Positions 45,563 through 56,208 of a DNA stretch of 64,000 nt are shown here, piece after piece. The stretch comes from Lenzites betulinus (Eukaryota; Basidiomycota; Agaricomycetes; Polyporales; Polyporaceae). The stretch lies in contig JABYQU010000014.1 in NCBI GenBank assembly GCA_022264855.1, forward strand, positions 496,001-560,000, in the 5' to 3' direction. Numbering within the stretch: the stretch's first letter is position 1; the number at the start of each line of letters is the position of its first letter. Below the pieces are notes generated by a model, which was not told where the DNA came from, ran no database searches, and was given only the letters and a program-made list of their open reading frames with translations. Made by a program: the position numbers and the translations under genes.

Positions 45563-46209
45563 TTAGCCTTCAAAACGCATATCGTTTGCAGTATGTTGCT
45601 CGTACTCGTCCCCGCTGTCATCCTCCACGGTCGTAGTGGTAATAGGTGTGGAGGTATTTTGGATAGACGCGACACAGAGCTCCCAACTAAGCCCTTCAAA
45701 CACGTCCGTTCGCGTACGGAGAGTGACAACGCCGGCCGCTGCTTCGTCTACGCCGAGGTTGATGGAAAATGATAGGCGAATAACTTGCACAAACTGATTA
45801 AAGTCAACACTTTTGTATTCAGCCACAACTTTCCTACTCACCGGGTCGCCGTTACCATGAATCCTTGACAAAACGGTGTACAGGGGTGCATCGAACAGGT
45901 CCTTGGGAAGGAAGACCTGTGTCCCTGGTCGGTGCGGATAACTGGCGGCAATGCCTTCATTGGCGCGCATGACATGTCCACGTTCTTGCTTCAGAACAAG
46001 ACACTGCGCGCGGGCATGTCCCGGAGTTGCACCTTCGTCAACAAGGTATACGTTGATCAACACATGGCGCTATGAATACCGGTCAGTCACGATTTAGAGC
46101 GTGCAGCATCTGGCATACCACGTTGGCGTCTCCGAAAGCATCCGAGGCGATGCGCAAATAAAGCGGGAGTTGATACGGTTGCCCTATGGGAACGTTTAGA
46201 CTAACGGAC
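45563..46209 (-). CDS. Family G gene 1, unknown
   Basis: Read on the minus strand from the internal Met of MSVSLNVPIGQPYQLPL (near 46209), a first exon reaches GDANV. An intron of about 47 bp follows, then HVLINVYLVDEGA, GTQVFLPKDLFDAPLYTVLSR, a second intron (GTGAGT...CAG, about 46 bp) and IRLSFSINLGVDE. The end is an acidic, Thr-rich tail. G2 at 48121 has the same blocks and the same two intron positions, which supports the model. The shared core is VLxxFMPRDxxxxPLYxxxSR. I do not recognise the fold. The true start could be the Met at 46313. Confidence 0.6.
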
Positions 46210-46302
46210 ATGGCGAATTGGAGCGAATTCGTACGACCGGGAACGAGCACAGAGCGTCTTATATGGAAGTTGAGAAGTAAGACACGCTTGTAGGTTTGGC
46301 AT

Positions 46303-46332
46303 TTAACGTTCAACGTTTAACGTTTAACGTTG
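46303..46332. repeat. Short tandem repeat, 7-bp unit
   Basis: Four units of TTTAACG, one of them with a single change, lie in the promoter region of G1. Confidence 0.6.
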
Positions 46333-46809
46333 ACGGCGCCTATTCCCGTGTGAATCCGCCCGCCACAGAGAGGGTTTGTTGCGACTGTCTACGCATCTTC
46401 CTCTGTCTACGTGTGGATAACTCTCTATGCAGTATAACATGCTGACTCGTCCATATTAAGTATTATGCTTTGCATGCCACGTTGGCCTACTTCCACGCGC
46501 TTAGTCGACCCTCTTCCTATCGCCGCGAGGTTGATACGTTGAAGATGTAGTGCGTATGACTCAAGTCCTGCAGACAGTCGTTACCCTTTCACTCATTTCG
46601 TACAACAACAGCAACGGCATTCCACTATCATCATAAGGGTTTATTGCTTCGTCTTCTAGCCCGTCCTCTACAACGAACGTGTCGACCCCTCCCCCGCATT
46701 CATGACGACATCGCCGTGTTCGTTTGTCCCACCCACTGTGCGTATATTATCCAGCGATAAAACCTGGGGCGCCCCTATGTGAGACAGCCCAAGTGTCTTA
46801 TCAGGCCGT

Positions 46810-47647
46810 TCAAACAAACGCTGTCCACGTACATAAGTACTTCAAAGACCACACGAATAAGTCCAAACTACTTACGTCGACCTCCTTCGCATTGTATAGG
46901 CGCACGACCTCATGCATCTCGAACGACACAATGGTCCCGTTGCGTTTACGAGTACGCACTGTCTCGATCCGCGCACTGGCTGTTACCTCCACGAAATCAC
47001 CCTTCGTCAACAGCGTAGGCGCGACCGCAATCTTGCTGCCAGACGGTCGACGGATTGCGGTTAAAACTTCCTGTTCAATCCTCCAGCGACTTGCAATCTT
47101 GCGTGCTGCACCGTATGGATCCTTGTGATCGTCGAGTTGGACGGATTGGACCCCCCGATCCGTAGGACGAACCTGTGGGTACTGGTTATTCGCTGACTGC
47201 ATATCAAAGTATGCTAATAAACCTTGGTGAAAACTCGACGTCGCAGGAAAATCTTCGACCCTTGAACAAAGCCGTCGACGTTTATGTCTGTACCGGTGCG
47301 CATCGTGATGACAGTACACAGATTGCGGATGGTGTCTTGCTGTGCTCGAAAAGGCACCTCGCATCCACCAGCCTCCAGTTCCATGAACTGAATTGCTGAC
47401 GGTGTGTCTCGCTCTTTCCTAATGAATTGTTATAATTGACGCACATCTCCAATAGAAGTACGACTCACCCTCGCCAGTTGCCTAACGCGGTTAGCGAACT
47501 CTTCCCAAGGAACCCTTGCAGTACGATTGTGACAGTACGTGGACCGTCAGGCATTGCCACTGCGCTGTATAGAAGATGACGAAGGCGATAGGAACCGCCG
47601 ATGGTGTTGTCGTCCGCTACGTCGACCCAATCGCATAGCTCATCCAC
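46810..47647 (-). pseudogene. Divergent or decayed family F-like gene
   Basis: A minus-strand stretch contains a module 1-like sequence (WVDVADDN, HLLYSAVAMPDGPRTVTIVL, 47470-47640) and a module 2-like sequence (LLTKGDFVEVTASARIET, GTIVSFEMHEVVRLYNA, 46840-46990). This is the family F order: VDV/RP-VT-V then KGD-V-V...V-FE. The ATWG motif is missing, the start is unclear, and joining the parts needs several weak introns. It is either a remote working member or a decayed one. Confidence 0.4.
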
Positions 47648-48057
47648 CGTCTCCGGAACATATCACCAACCTTCTCGGACTTGCAAGTCGATGCCCTCCG
47701 ACGCACGCGGCAACGTCTTCGGCCAAAGAACAGCCACCACAGTACGATTGACTACAAATTTTTCAGTATCATGCCCGAATGAACACCGTTGACTTACAAG
47801 TTATCAAGGACATATTGCGACCGCCGGTTCGTGATGCTTTAATCCACCGCCTGTATGCGCTCTTTTATAATGGCGACTACGATCATGTTCGAATGCACGA
47901 CCTTCCGCAAATGTACGTCATCCACGCAATTCATGCTCGCAGAGCGGACTCTCTCGGAACCATATTTTGAATCATCAACATTTTTGTTACGGAATTGCGT
48001 TATTGCGGCGCGTATGGACGCTCACTTGCGATACCCGCTTTCCATCCTCAATGCTTT
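47648..48057. other. Spacer with short frames
   Basis: A 63-codon frame at 47779-47970 (MNTVDLQVIKDILRPPVRD) has no recognisable motif. I do not call it a gene. Confidence 0.3.
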
Positions 48058-48060
48058 GCA

Positions 48061-48068
48061 ATATATAA
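48061..48068 (+). promoter_or_regulatory. TATA box of G2
   Basis: ATATATAAAGG begins about 60 bp upstream of the ATG at 48121. Confidence 0.5.
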
Positions 48069-48120
48069 AGGTCGCCTTTACTGTCACTAAACCACTCTCA
48101 CTCGACTGCACTACATTCAC

Positions 48121-48762
48121 CATGCCTGCTATTCCCGAAAGCGACATCATACTCAGCATTCCGATATATATTCAACTCCCGCCTGCCTTAGGTGATGCGG
48201 TGAACGTTTGTCGTTCTGCGTTTCAATCAATGCTTTACCATGCTGATTCACTTTGCAGCGCCACATATTGGTGTCTATTCGTCTATTGGCTGTTGACAAC
48301 GACAGTGTGCGTATAGAATCGGCGCATACAATACTCGACATGGCAGGAGACTACCCTCTTGGTCCAACCGGTATCATGGCGCCGAGAAGACAGGGCGTAC
48401 AGCTCTTCATGCCCCGCGATCCATTAACGATGCCACTATACGTGCTTATATCCCGCGTGAACCGTCTCGGAACGAAGGTACGAACTTTCTTCCGCTCGTA
48501 TCAATGCCATTTTGATATGAATTTCAACGCACCATAGTACCATATCTCCGTCGCCATTAGCATCCGCGAATGGACTCCGGGCGAACTGGATGTAGAGGTG
48601 GAATGTCTCCGTGTGCGCGATCGCAACGTTCGCCGATCCGCTCCGATCCGCGTAGTGCACTTCACCAACCTTGCATCTGCCGGTCCATCTGCCGTCAACG
48701 AAGGTCGCGAAGGACTTGACGATCAGGAGCTACAGCGCGCCGACTCAGCCAACTTGATTTAA
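48121..48762 (+). CDS. Family G gene 2, unknown
   Basis: The ATG at 48121 starts MPAIPESDIILSIPIYIQLP, and the first exon ends at LGDAVN (about 48204). The second (from about 48259) reads RHILVSIRLLAVDNDS, then GVQLFMPRDPLTMPLYVLIS and RVNRLGTK. The third (from about 48538) reads YHISVAISIREWTPGELD and ends in a polar tail. It aligns with G1 along its length with the same intron positions, and has no stop. It is shorter than family F proteins and shares no clear motif with them. A TATA box fits the start. Confidence 0.65.
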
Positions 48763-48942
48763 TACTCCATCTCACCGCCATCCGCTCTTCATTTACTCGT
48801 GTCTGTTCAATTTATCACCCCGGGCCCGTCTCGACATCTACATAAATATTGTCTTCGTCGCTATTTCTTCCCTCCCCCTCCCCCTCTCATCCGACCCAAC
48901 CCACCAACGTTTTTCAGCGAGCGTGTCGATCGTATCGTCAAC

Positions 48943-50076
48943 ATGCCTATTCGTCGTGCAATTCTTCCGTAAGTACCGTTCTGTAGTAATTATCGTCTGT
49001 TGCTTACATGTCGTCGCAGAATTACACACCAACAGATGCAATCTCCTAACAGCGACAATGCGGGTAATAATCTATCTGCGTACGTACATAAATATTTATG
49101 TCTACGCCTCAACGCTGACTCTGTCACCAGTCTCACCCATGATGCGCTGTTGTATCTCGCGAACTCTATGGACCTCGCCTCTCTCCAGAAGTGGCGTGGG
49201 ACATGCCGCCTGGCCGACCGTACCGCTGCATACGCCCTCCACTTGAGATACTCCTCAGTGTTGTCGACTTTTGTCCGCGATCCAACTAGCTTTCGCAACA
49301 TCATGTGCATCACTTGCTCCGTAATTTCTGGCTCCGCCGCCCTCCATATCCTGGACATCGATCGCACCGTCGACTGGACCCCCTCCGATCTCGACGTCTA
49401 CACTCCCCTCTACTCCGCCGCCCAAGTTATCTCGTACCTGTGCATCGTCGAGAAATACGAGCCATATGGAGATGCCATCAATCCCCCCTACCCGGGCGTC
49501 ACGTCCGGCTTCCGTTCTGTCGTGCGCCTCCGTCGCGGAGAGCAATCCATCGACATCATCCAATCTCTCACTCGCTCTGCCCTACATCCCATCCCCTACT
49601 TCTGGTCCACCCACGTTATGAACTACGTCACCGCCGATTCGTTCTGCGTTGCATATCCGGACCTCACCCTTGCTGGTAGGGCGTTACTCAACCCCATACA
49701 ATTGCTAGAGTTAGAGCACCCCTCCTCTAACATCGTCGACAAGATGCTCAAGTACATCGATCGCGGATACGACTTTCGAAAGCACCCTACCGCCTGGGAG
49801 ATGGAATCTGATGCTGCGACGGAATGCAACGATGGACCGGCCTGTCCTCGTACCATTCGATACTTTGGCGACAGGTTTTGCCTCATGGGATCATTCCGTC
49901 CCCACTACGATCCCTCCCCCCACGACCGCGCTTTAGCTGATCCTACGCGCACTGTTTGCTGGTGGCGTGGCGGATTCACCTGTGGAGGCAGATGCCGCCA
50001 TGTCGTCGCGAACTACAGACGCATTCAACCCCGTGTTCGTACCACCCCGCCTACCAATGCTCGCACTGGCTCATAG
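48943..50076 (+). CDS. Family I gene 1: F-box-like plus nucleotidyltransferase-like
   Basis: Exons 48943-48968, 49020-49079 and 49131-50076 give about 343 residues. After a variable N terminus there is an F-box-like helix set (LTHDALLYLANSMDLASLQK, WRGTCRLA). Then comes ISGSAALHIL with, some 15 residues on, WTPSDLDVYTP. A Gly-Ser followed by Asp-x-Asp is the pattern of the nucleotidyltransferase fold; calling it that is an inference. Further shared blocks are HVMNYVTADSFCVAYPDLT and FGDRFCLMG. A final WWRGGFTCGG / C-rich part may bind metal. The phase-2 intron just before the F-box is conserved in I2 and I3. F-box proteins recruit targets to SCF ubiquitin ligases; whether this one does is unknown. 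Confidence 0.65.
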
Positions 50077-50516
50077 AAGCTTGGACTATTTCGACCGACC
50101 CATTACTTGCTCAACATCGTAATTCGGACAGTTATCGGTTATTTGTTCGTTTGATTTGTGTTTGCTTCTACAGCTCTATACGCCCATCTGCCTTCTTGGA
50201 CGTTTGCACTCCTATATTTAGTTTGTTATTCTCGGACAATTTCCATTCCATCACTGTCTCCGCTATCCTGTACACGTTCGATGGCGCACATTACATTCTG
50301 TCATGTCATCTGTTCGACTCACTTTTTAGTTCCAAATGTTTGTATACGAGTTGATATTTAAACTTTCATTTCGTTACATGCTCGATGAGCATTGCATTCT
50401 TTATGCAGATGTTTTGGATGTGAACATTCTGTGCCCCGTCTTGCACCACATAAATATACTCCATCTACTACATTTTCAGCAAGGTTTTCCGTCTTCTCCC
50501 TCATCCTCAGCGACCA
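50077..50516. other. Spacer between I1 and F3
   Basis: AT-rich relative to its neighbours, with no coding pattern. It is likely the 3' end of I1 and the promoter of F3. Confidence 0.35.
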
Positions 50517-51298
50517 TGAACTTCGAACACAATGCGCAGATCACTACAGTCGGGGCATACTACCCCGAACAAACGCTTCGGTACGCTTTCCCTAACATAT
50601 GTTTATGTCGCGCGTTCGTCGCTTTTAACACAAAATATAGTGCCCTTCACAATCTTCACCTCGCCCCTGGTCAAACGCTTGCTGATCATTCCCCGTCAGC
50701 TCGTTGGTGCTGGGACCACAACGACCACACCACATCCACTCTGCTAGTCGACGCGCGACCTTGCATGCTTCGCATGATCTGCATTGTGCGCGAGGTCGCA
50801 GTCGACTCACTTTTTCCTGTACTGGCGGTAATGCCGCTGTACGAACGCGATGCTCTTATCTGCGAGGATTTATTTGAGATGTCTAACACGTTCGACTGGG
50901 ACACCCAACCCGGTACGTGCATCGACGTCCTTCGCAAAAGCACGACACTTATATACATTGCTACAGATGGAATGCGGCGCGACACATTGTTGTCCATGAA
51001 AGAGACAACCAGTGTATGTGTTATGGTACGGTCGAAAATAGCATTCAGCCTTCTTACTACAACCCCACAGCGCTCCATTCGCATTACCGACAACACCGAT
51101 CTCGAGTTCCAGGACCGGGACGCTAGAGTGCGTCCTACGCTCTCTCCGCACGCCCTCAAGCGCAACGACCTTGTAGTCGCCTTCTTCACCGTCCATCTCG
51201 AAGCGCCTATCTTGGCCCCGCCCAACATCAATTTCAACGTTCGTCGACTCTGTCTCGTTCATTCCTGCACCGATATGGAAGCGGGTATGACCTTCTAA
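50517..51298 (+). CDS. Family F gene 3
   Basis: The ATG at 50517 begins MNFEHNAQITTVGAYYPEQT. One intron follows (about 50581-50639), then module 1 (SARWCWDHNDHTTSTLLVD, RPCMLRMICIVREV). Two more introns flank a small exon (DGMRRDTLLSMKETTS), as in F1. Module 2 reads LEFQDRD, LKRNDLVVAFFTVHLEAP and FNVRRLCLVHS. The ATWG motif is changed to ARWCWD, so this is a remote member. The introns happen to be partly open in frame, which makes the unspliced reading look like one long gene. I prefer the spliced model because it restores the family order. Confidence 0.55.
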
Positions 51299-51450
51299 AT
51301 TCCTGGGCAATAATGTACAATATCAGACGCCGTATTCTGCGATTCACTACATATTAGACGCCCTATGTACTCCTCTATTTATGCTCGCTCCTGGCAATGA
51401 CATGATCGCGCTCATCACCGTTTGTCCACCCCATCGTCGCTTTCCTCTTC

Positions 51451-52332
51451 ATGCCTGACAACGCGTACAAACACCATACAGCTGTCGACGCTGTCAACCC
51501 GTATACAATTGTCATCAACGTGAAAGGCGTCCGCGACGAGCACCTGCGGTACGACAGCATCATTCCTACAACATGATGCATTAACGTTTGATGATCTCGT
51601 AGCCGCATTCGAAAATTCTTAGACTACGTTTCCAGCAATAAATCGATATACTACATCACACAACTGCCGCCAACTATTTGGGGATTTGATAACAACGGCA
51701 TAAAGCTCTGTGTTTCTGGCTCCTCAGAACCCCTCACTATATGGCTCGTCGGGACAGTCGTTGCTATACGATTGGAGTCATCCGTCATCAATCCCAAGCA
51801 CAAACTTACCATCGAACTGAAATGTATATGACGCATCGACATCGAAGCTACGGAAAGTCTTTTACTATCGGGACGACCTTCTCGTTGTAAGTTATAAACT
51901 CGCCATCAGATTTGCGTACTAAGAGAGAATCACCATACCGTTAGCGCATGCTAGAGACACTGTGGAAGTATCGACAGGCTCTCTGACAGAGGAGGGACCT
52001 CGGGTATGTGACATCACGGTCTACTATTTCCTGCACAGTCCTGTTCTGACTTAACCCAGATTTTCGACGCGGTATTTGATGCTACGGAGAAATTCGCATC
52101 CCGTGCAATCATGCCTCGCTTGCCTGGGACCGATATCGTGGTTGACGATATTGTTCTCGTGGAACTACATTGTCGGCGCCGAAGGACACTGGGAGGGCGT
52201 ACGAAAACCGCAGGCTCGCCTGAGTGGACACTATGGCACACAGATTTCCAACTACACGGCGTACATATATTAGTGAAGGCTCCGCGCGTATCTTACAGCT
52301 TTGCGCCGAAAGCCGTTGCCGGTTATTTGTAA
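51451..52332 (+). pseudogene. Family F gene 4, with in-frame stop
   Basis: The ATG at 51451 starts MPDNAYKHHTAVDAV. An intron precedes RRIRKFLDYVSSNKSIYYIT, then the core LPPTIWGFDNNGIKLCV and EPLTIWLVGTVVAIR. Module 1 ends LKCI-stop-RIDIEATESLLL, where F5 has LQFLRKADH. The TGA replaces an Arg codon (CGA to TGA is one transition). Module 2 is well kept (IFDAVFDATEKFASR, DDIVLVELHCRRRR, FQLHGVHILVKAP) to the stop at 52332. Its nearest relative is F5. Unless the TGA is spliced out, the protein is cut in half. Confidence 0.6.
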
Positions 52333-52654
52333 TGTACTCTACACATGCTTTAACACCTGTCATGTACACGATAACGTTATTCAGTATCCGCTTACTTGCA
52401 GTTGTACTACTGAGTACTACTACCTTAAACCGCCACCGCCGACACTAGTCACCTGACCGCGTACTTTTAGCGCCTTCACTGCGCGTCACAGCGACCCGAC
52501 GTGCTTACAGCTCCCGTCGACAACTACAACAGTACCACGCGTCAACGAACGTATTTGTTACAAAGACACGCCTATTGTCTCCAGCGGAATATCCAAAAAT
52601 GCACTACAGCACGGAGTTTGTGAAATTTAGAGCACACTGTGACGCAGACCTTTA
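52333..52654. other. Spacer between F4 and F5
   Basis: No motif is visible; this should hold the F5 promoter. Confidence 0.3.
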
Positions 52655-53744
52655 ATGGTGAGTTATCTCGCAACGAAGACACTTTCATTACATGGTGCGC
52701 CCCCTAAACAGAAACCTTCTCCTTATATTGAACAACATCAGTGGACATATCTTCCTCCGTTTACCGCTAAACAACTCTCCAATGTCCCGGAAACACCCTC
52801 GGTATGCGCCTCTAGTATAACTGCTCATCGAATTACATTGACATACACCCCCAGACTGGATCATCGTGTTCGCTCACAACAAGACAGTTATACTCAGACG
52901 GAAGCCAGTGATATATCATCCGAAGATATATACACTCTCGATGTCGATCGTTCTGTCATGACTGACGCGGTCGAACGGTAACTACGCACCATAGCTTATA
53001 CGGTCTTCTCATGGCTTACAATGCTCACAGACGAATGTACCGTTTCCTTGACTATGTTGCTCCTGAACATTCAATCTTTTACATCACTCAACTACCTCCA
53101 ACGTCTTGGGGAGCAGACAACACCGGCTCTTTCCTGTGCGCGACCGGCACCGACGAACCATTGCTGATCTGGATGATTGGTTCTGTGGAAAAGATGGCTG
53201 TCGGATCGTCAACGTTGGAGAAACGTTGCAAAGTCGAACTTAACCTTCAATTCCTACGCAAGGCAGATCATACGGCAGTGAAGGACTTACTTTACTTGAG
53301 TCGTCCCGGACCAAGTGAGTAAATTAGCTGTATCAAAGTGCCGAACTAATAATACGGTATCAGTCTTCAGCGGAAAGACATTAGAACTCTCCCGAGTGGC
53401 AATAGATGAAGAGGGCCTTCCAAGTGTATGCATGTACTTCCCCATTTATGACCTCAAACTTATCACAACTATAGGTTTTCGACGCGGTGTTCGATGCATC
53501 TATCGAATACAAATCACGCGACGCGATGCATAAACTACAATGCGCTGACATCCTGTTCGGCGATATCGTCCTGGCGGAGTTTTATTGCTACCGATGGCGT
53601 GCACCTCGCATGTCTACGAATAACGCAACACCGTCTTGGCGTAACTACTTCACCGCTTGTCAGTTACAGTCGGTGTCAGTGTTACACCAAACCCCGCGCT
53701 CCCATTGTACCGCCCCTCCTCCTGTCTTCAGTGGTGTACTATAG
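52655..53744 (+). CDS. Family F gene 5
   Basis: The first exon (52655 to about 52979) is polar and ends VMTDAVER. It joins over an intron to RMYRFLDYVAPEHSIFYITQ, then LPPTSWGADNTGSFLCATG, EPLLIWMIGSVEKMA and LNLQFLRKADH. A small exon (FSGKTLELSRVAIDEEGLPS) and another intron lead to module 2: VFDAVFDASIEYKSR, GDIVLAEFYCYRWR and CQLQSVSVLHQTPR. The frame is open to 53744. The start is uncertain, since the ATG overlaps a possible splice donor (ATGGTGAGT). It is the best intact reference for the family. Confidence 0.62.
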
Positions 53745-54150
53745 GCTCGACCCCGAAATACGCATCCGACATCTCTCCTTGCTATGCATGAATTCTTCCC
53801 CTTAAATCTCAGTCCAATAAGTGCTACATGGAACTGCCTACATTCGACATCGAACATTCTGTGGCTCCTTCGACGCTTCCGCCGATCGCGTGTCCACACA
53901 GCCTCCGCGTACAATGATCCATTCTAGCTGGGCACGCCTAACGTTGTGAGTAAGATTTCATTCTACCTGGACGCCCGAACGTTATGTGTAATGTTCCATT
54001 CTACTCGCTTCATTCTGCGCCCTCTACATGCATCTCGCAGCTGACACACGTAGTTTCGCTTACAATGCCTTTTCAGCCGCGAAGTTGTTGGACGCGACCC
54101 CCCACATCTGTTCGCCTCGCAATCCGTGTTCGACTGCCGTAGCACTCCAG

Positions 54151-55195
54151 ATGGCCAGGTAAGTTTGTTCTCTTTCATGGAATTCAGCCATAATTAACCT
54201 ATATTAGCCTTCCAAACGAAGTGTTACGCCATATCGTTAACAACTGCGACCTGACCTCCATACTCGCGTTGCGAAGAACAAACCTCTCATTCGCACAGCA
54301 CGCCACCGAAGTTCTTATCGCCGACCGCAACAGCCTCGTTTCATACTTCGTACCCAATCACACTACATTCCTTCGCCATCTTGGGACTACCCGTGCCGTC
54401 ATCGGGGGTTTATCCGCGTTGAGCTTCGTGCTCCGTGATACCTCCATTCAACCTTCATTCCTCGAGATCTTCGTGCCGTCCTCGCTTGGCAAGCAACTAG
54501 TGAAGCTCCTGACCGAAGACGACGAACTTGGGTTAACCGCGACGTCGTCCACCCCCCTCTTTCCAAACGGCATTCCCCAAGGACACCCTCGAATCTCCGG
54601 ATGCGTAATATTCGTCGACGCGCGCGACCGCTTAATCGTCGTTTTCACCTCTGCATCCGAATCCGCTCTTGACCCCATCACTTTTTCCCCCGCAAGCGCA
54701 CTCATCAACTGGGTGTCTCCTTACGCGTTTGGGTGTGGCAGTCCATCCCTCACCCTTCACCGGCGATCACTCATTCGCATGCCCGAGCCACTTGCTTTCG
54801 ACCTCATATCCGTCTATGCACTACTCGCAAGCCTCAATTTCGATCTGCAGGTCGAGCCTTCGAATTGGACCGATTGGAGATGGCGTGTGCCTGCTTCTAC
54901 TACTACATCGCAGCAGCCGTGTATGCGCAATTGGTACATTTGTCCCGATCAGGCTAGGTTCTTTGGTGACCACGGATCCCTAGTCACTGTATTCGAACTT
55001 CTTACGGTAGACGTCGACATGCTGAGACTCCATCGTCAGCCACCTTACGGTATTACAGTGGCATGGAGAATGCGAAGTGACGGTCGCAGCTGTACGTTTG
55101 GTTGTGATATGAACGACCCCATACTTCCCGCAGGTATTCATGCGTTTCCTGTCATATTCGTAGAAAACAAACTTGCTCTGCATATCATGTATTAG
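54151..55195 (+). CDS. Family I gene 2: F-box-like plus degenerate NTase-like
   Basis: Exon 1 is only MAS plus two bases (54151-54158). After a 49-bp intron, exon 2 (54208-55195) gives LPNEVLRHIVNNCDLTSILA, a good F-box-like start. TTRAVIGGLSALSFVLRD and SFLEIFVPSSLGKQLVKLL then correspond to SGSAAL...SDLDVYTP of I1, with the acidic pair changed to LEIF, so any transferase activity is probably lost. SALINWVSPYAFGCGSPSLT and FFGDHGSLVTV match the other members. The protein has about 331 residues and no stop. The tiny first exon sits on a conserved phase-2 intron. Confidence 0.65.
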
Positions 55196-55734
55196 ATAAG
55201 CTACCTCTTTGACTTTTACATTTCATACCTTCATTGCTCATTTTCTGCCTGTAATAAATAACACCTCGCTCATTTTGCCGATCACGTCCCCTCCCACGTA
55301 CTCTGGGCTGTCGCCGCTACCATCATATACTCAACGTATTCCCCTCGCCGAGCTCATGGAACAGATTGAAAACCCCCCTATTATTCGGTACGCTTTCTCT
55401 ATCGATACTACATTTTATTATAATACACTAACCCGTGAATCAAGACTTCCTCCCGAAATCAAACGCATGATCGTTGACAACTGTGATTTGTTAACCCCGG
55501 TCAGAAATGGCTATGGGCGCTTAGTATCTGATATGTTCGGTATATGCTAACGCGATGGGGACCGAAAGTGGGAACACTTTCACTATGGCCGCACATACAA
55601 CTCTCGTGTACTCGTGTAACATATGCCCCCCAATATAAGTGTTTATGCTACGATATGCTCTGCTGTTGCGCGATTGGAGAGCTGTATAGTGACCGATTGA
55701 CCCATATTGTACACGATGGTCCCGAAACGTTCCC

Positions 55735-55905
55735 GCCCGCCCGCGCCCGCCCCCCGCCCGCGCCCGCCCCCGCCCGCGCCCCCGCCCGCGCCCCCCGCTT
55801 GCCCCGCCCCGCGCCCGCCCGCGCCCCCCGCTTGCCCCGCCCCGCGCCCGCCCGCGCCCCCGCCCGCGCCCCCCACTTGCCCCGCGCCCGCGCCCCCACG
55901 CGCCC
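55735..55905. repeat. C-rich low-complexity tract (CCCGCC/CGCGCC units)
   Basis: About 170 bp made almost only of C and G with strong strand bias, in irregular CCCGCCCGCG units. It lies 240 bp inside the left end of the 8-kb transposon. The overlapping frames on both strands are by-products of composition. Confidence 0.85.
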
Positions 55906-56208
55906 CCTGGTCTGCACTCGCACCCGCGCCCACATGGCCCATTGCGCGCGACTCTGTCTCTGTCCACACATTCGCGCGCGCACCCTCGGCCCTTCTCTGT
56001 CCACGCAGTCGCGCGCACGCCCACGCCCCCTACGCCACCCGTGCACTCACAATTTTACACATGTCCTTACGTGCGGAATCCTCTGGATGTTCTTGTTGAT
56101 GGGTATATTGATGTTACAGTTACTGTAAGCCGTCGAGGTCTGGTTAGCTTAGGTAGCCACAGACAATGAGCGCATAATACTAACCTTGGGAGCTTAATAC
56201 GTAGTCGG

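Noticed and set aside
55643..56128. Long Arg/Ala/Gly or Pro/Ala/Arg frames on both strands
   Set aside because: Caused by the C-rich low-complexity tract.
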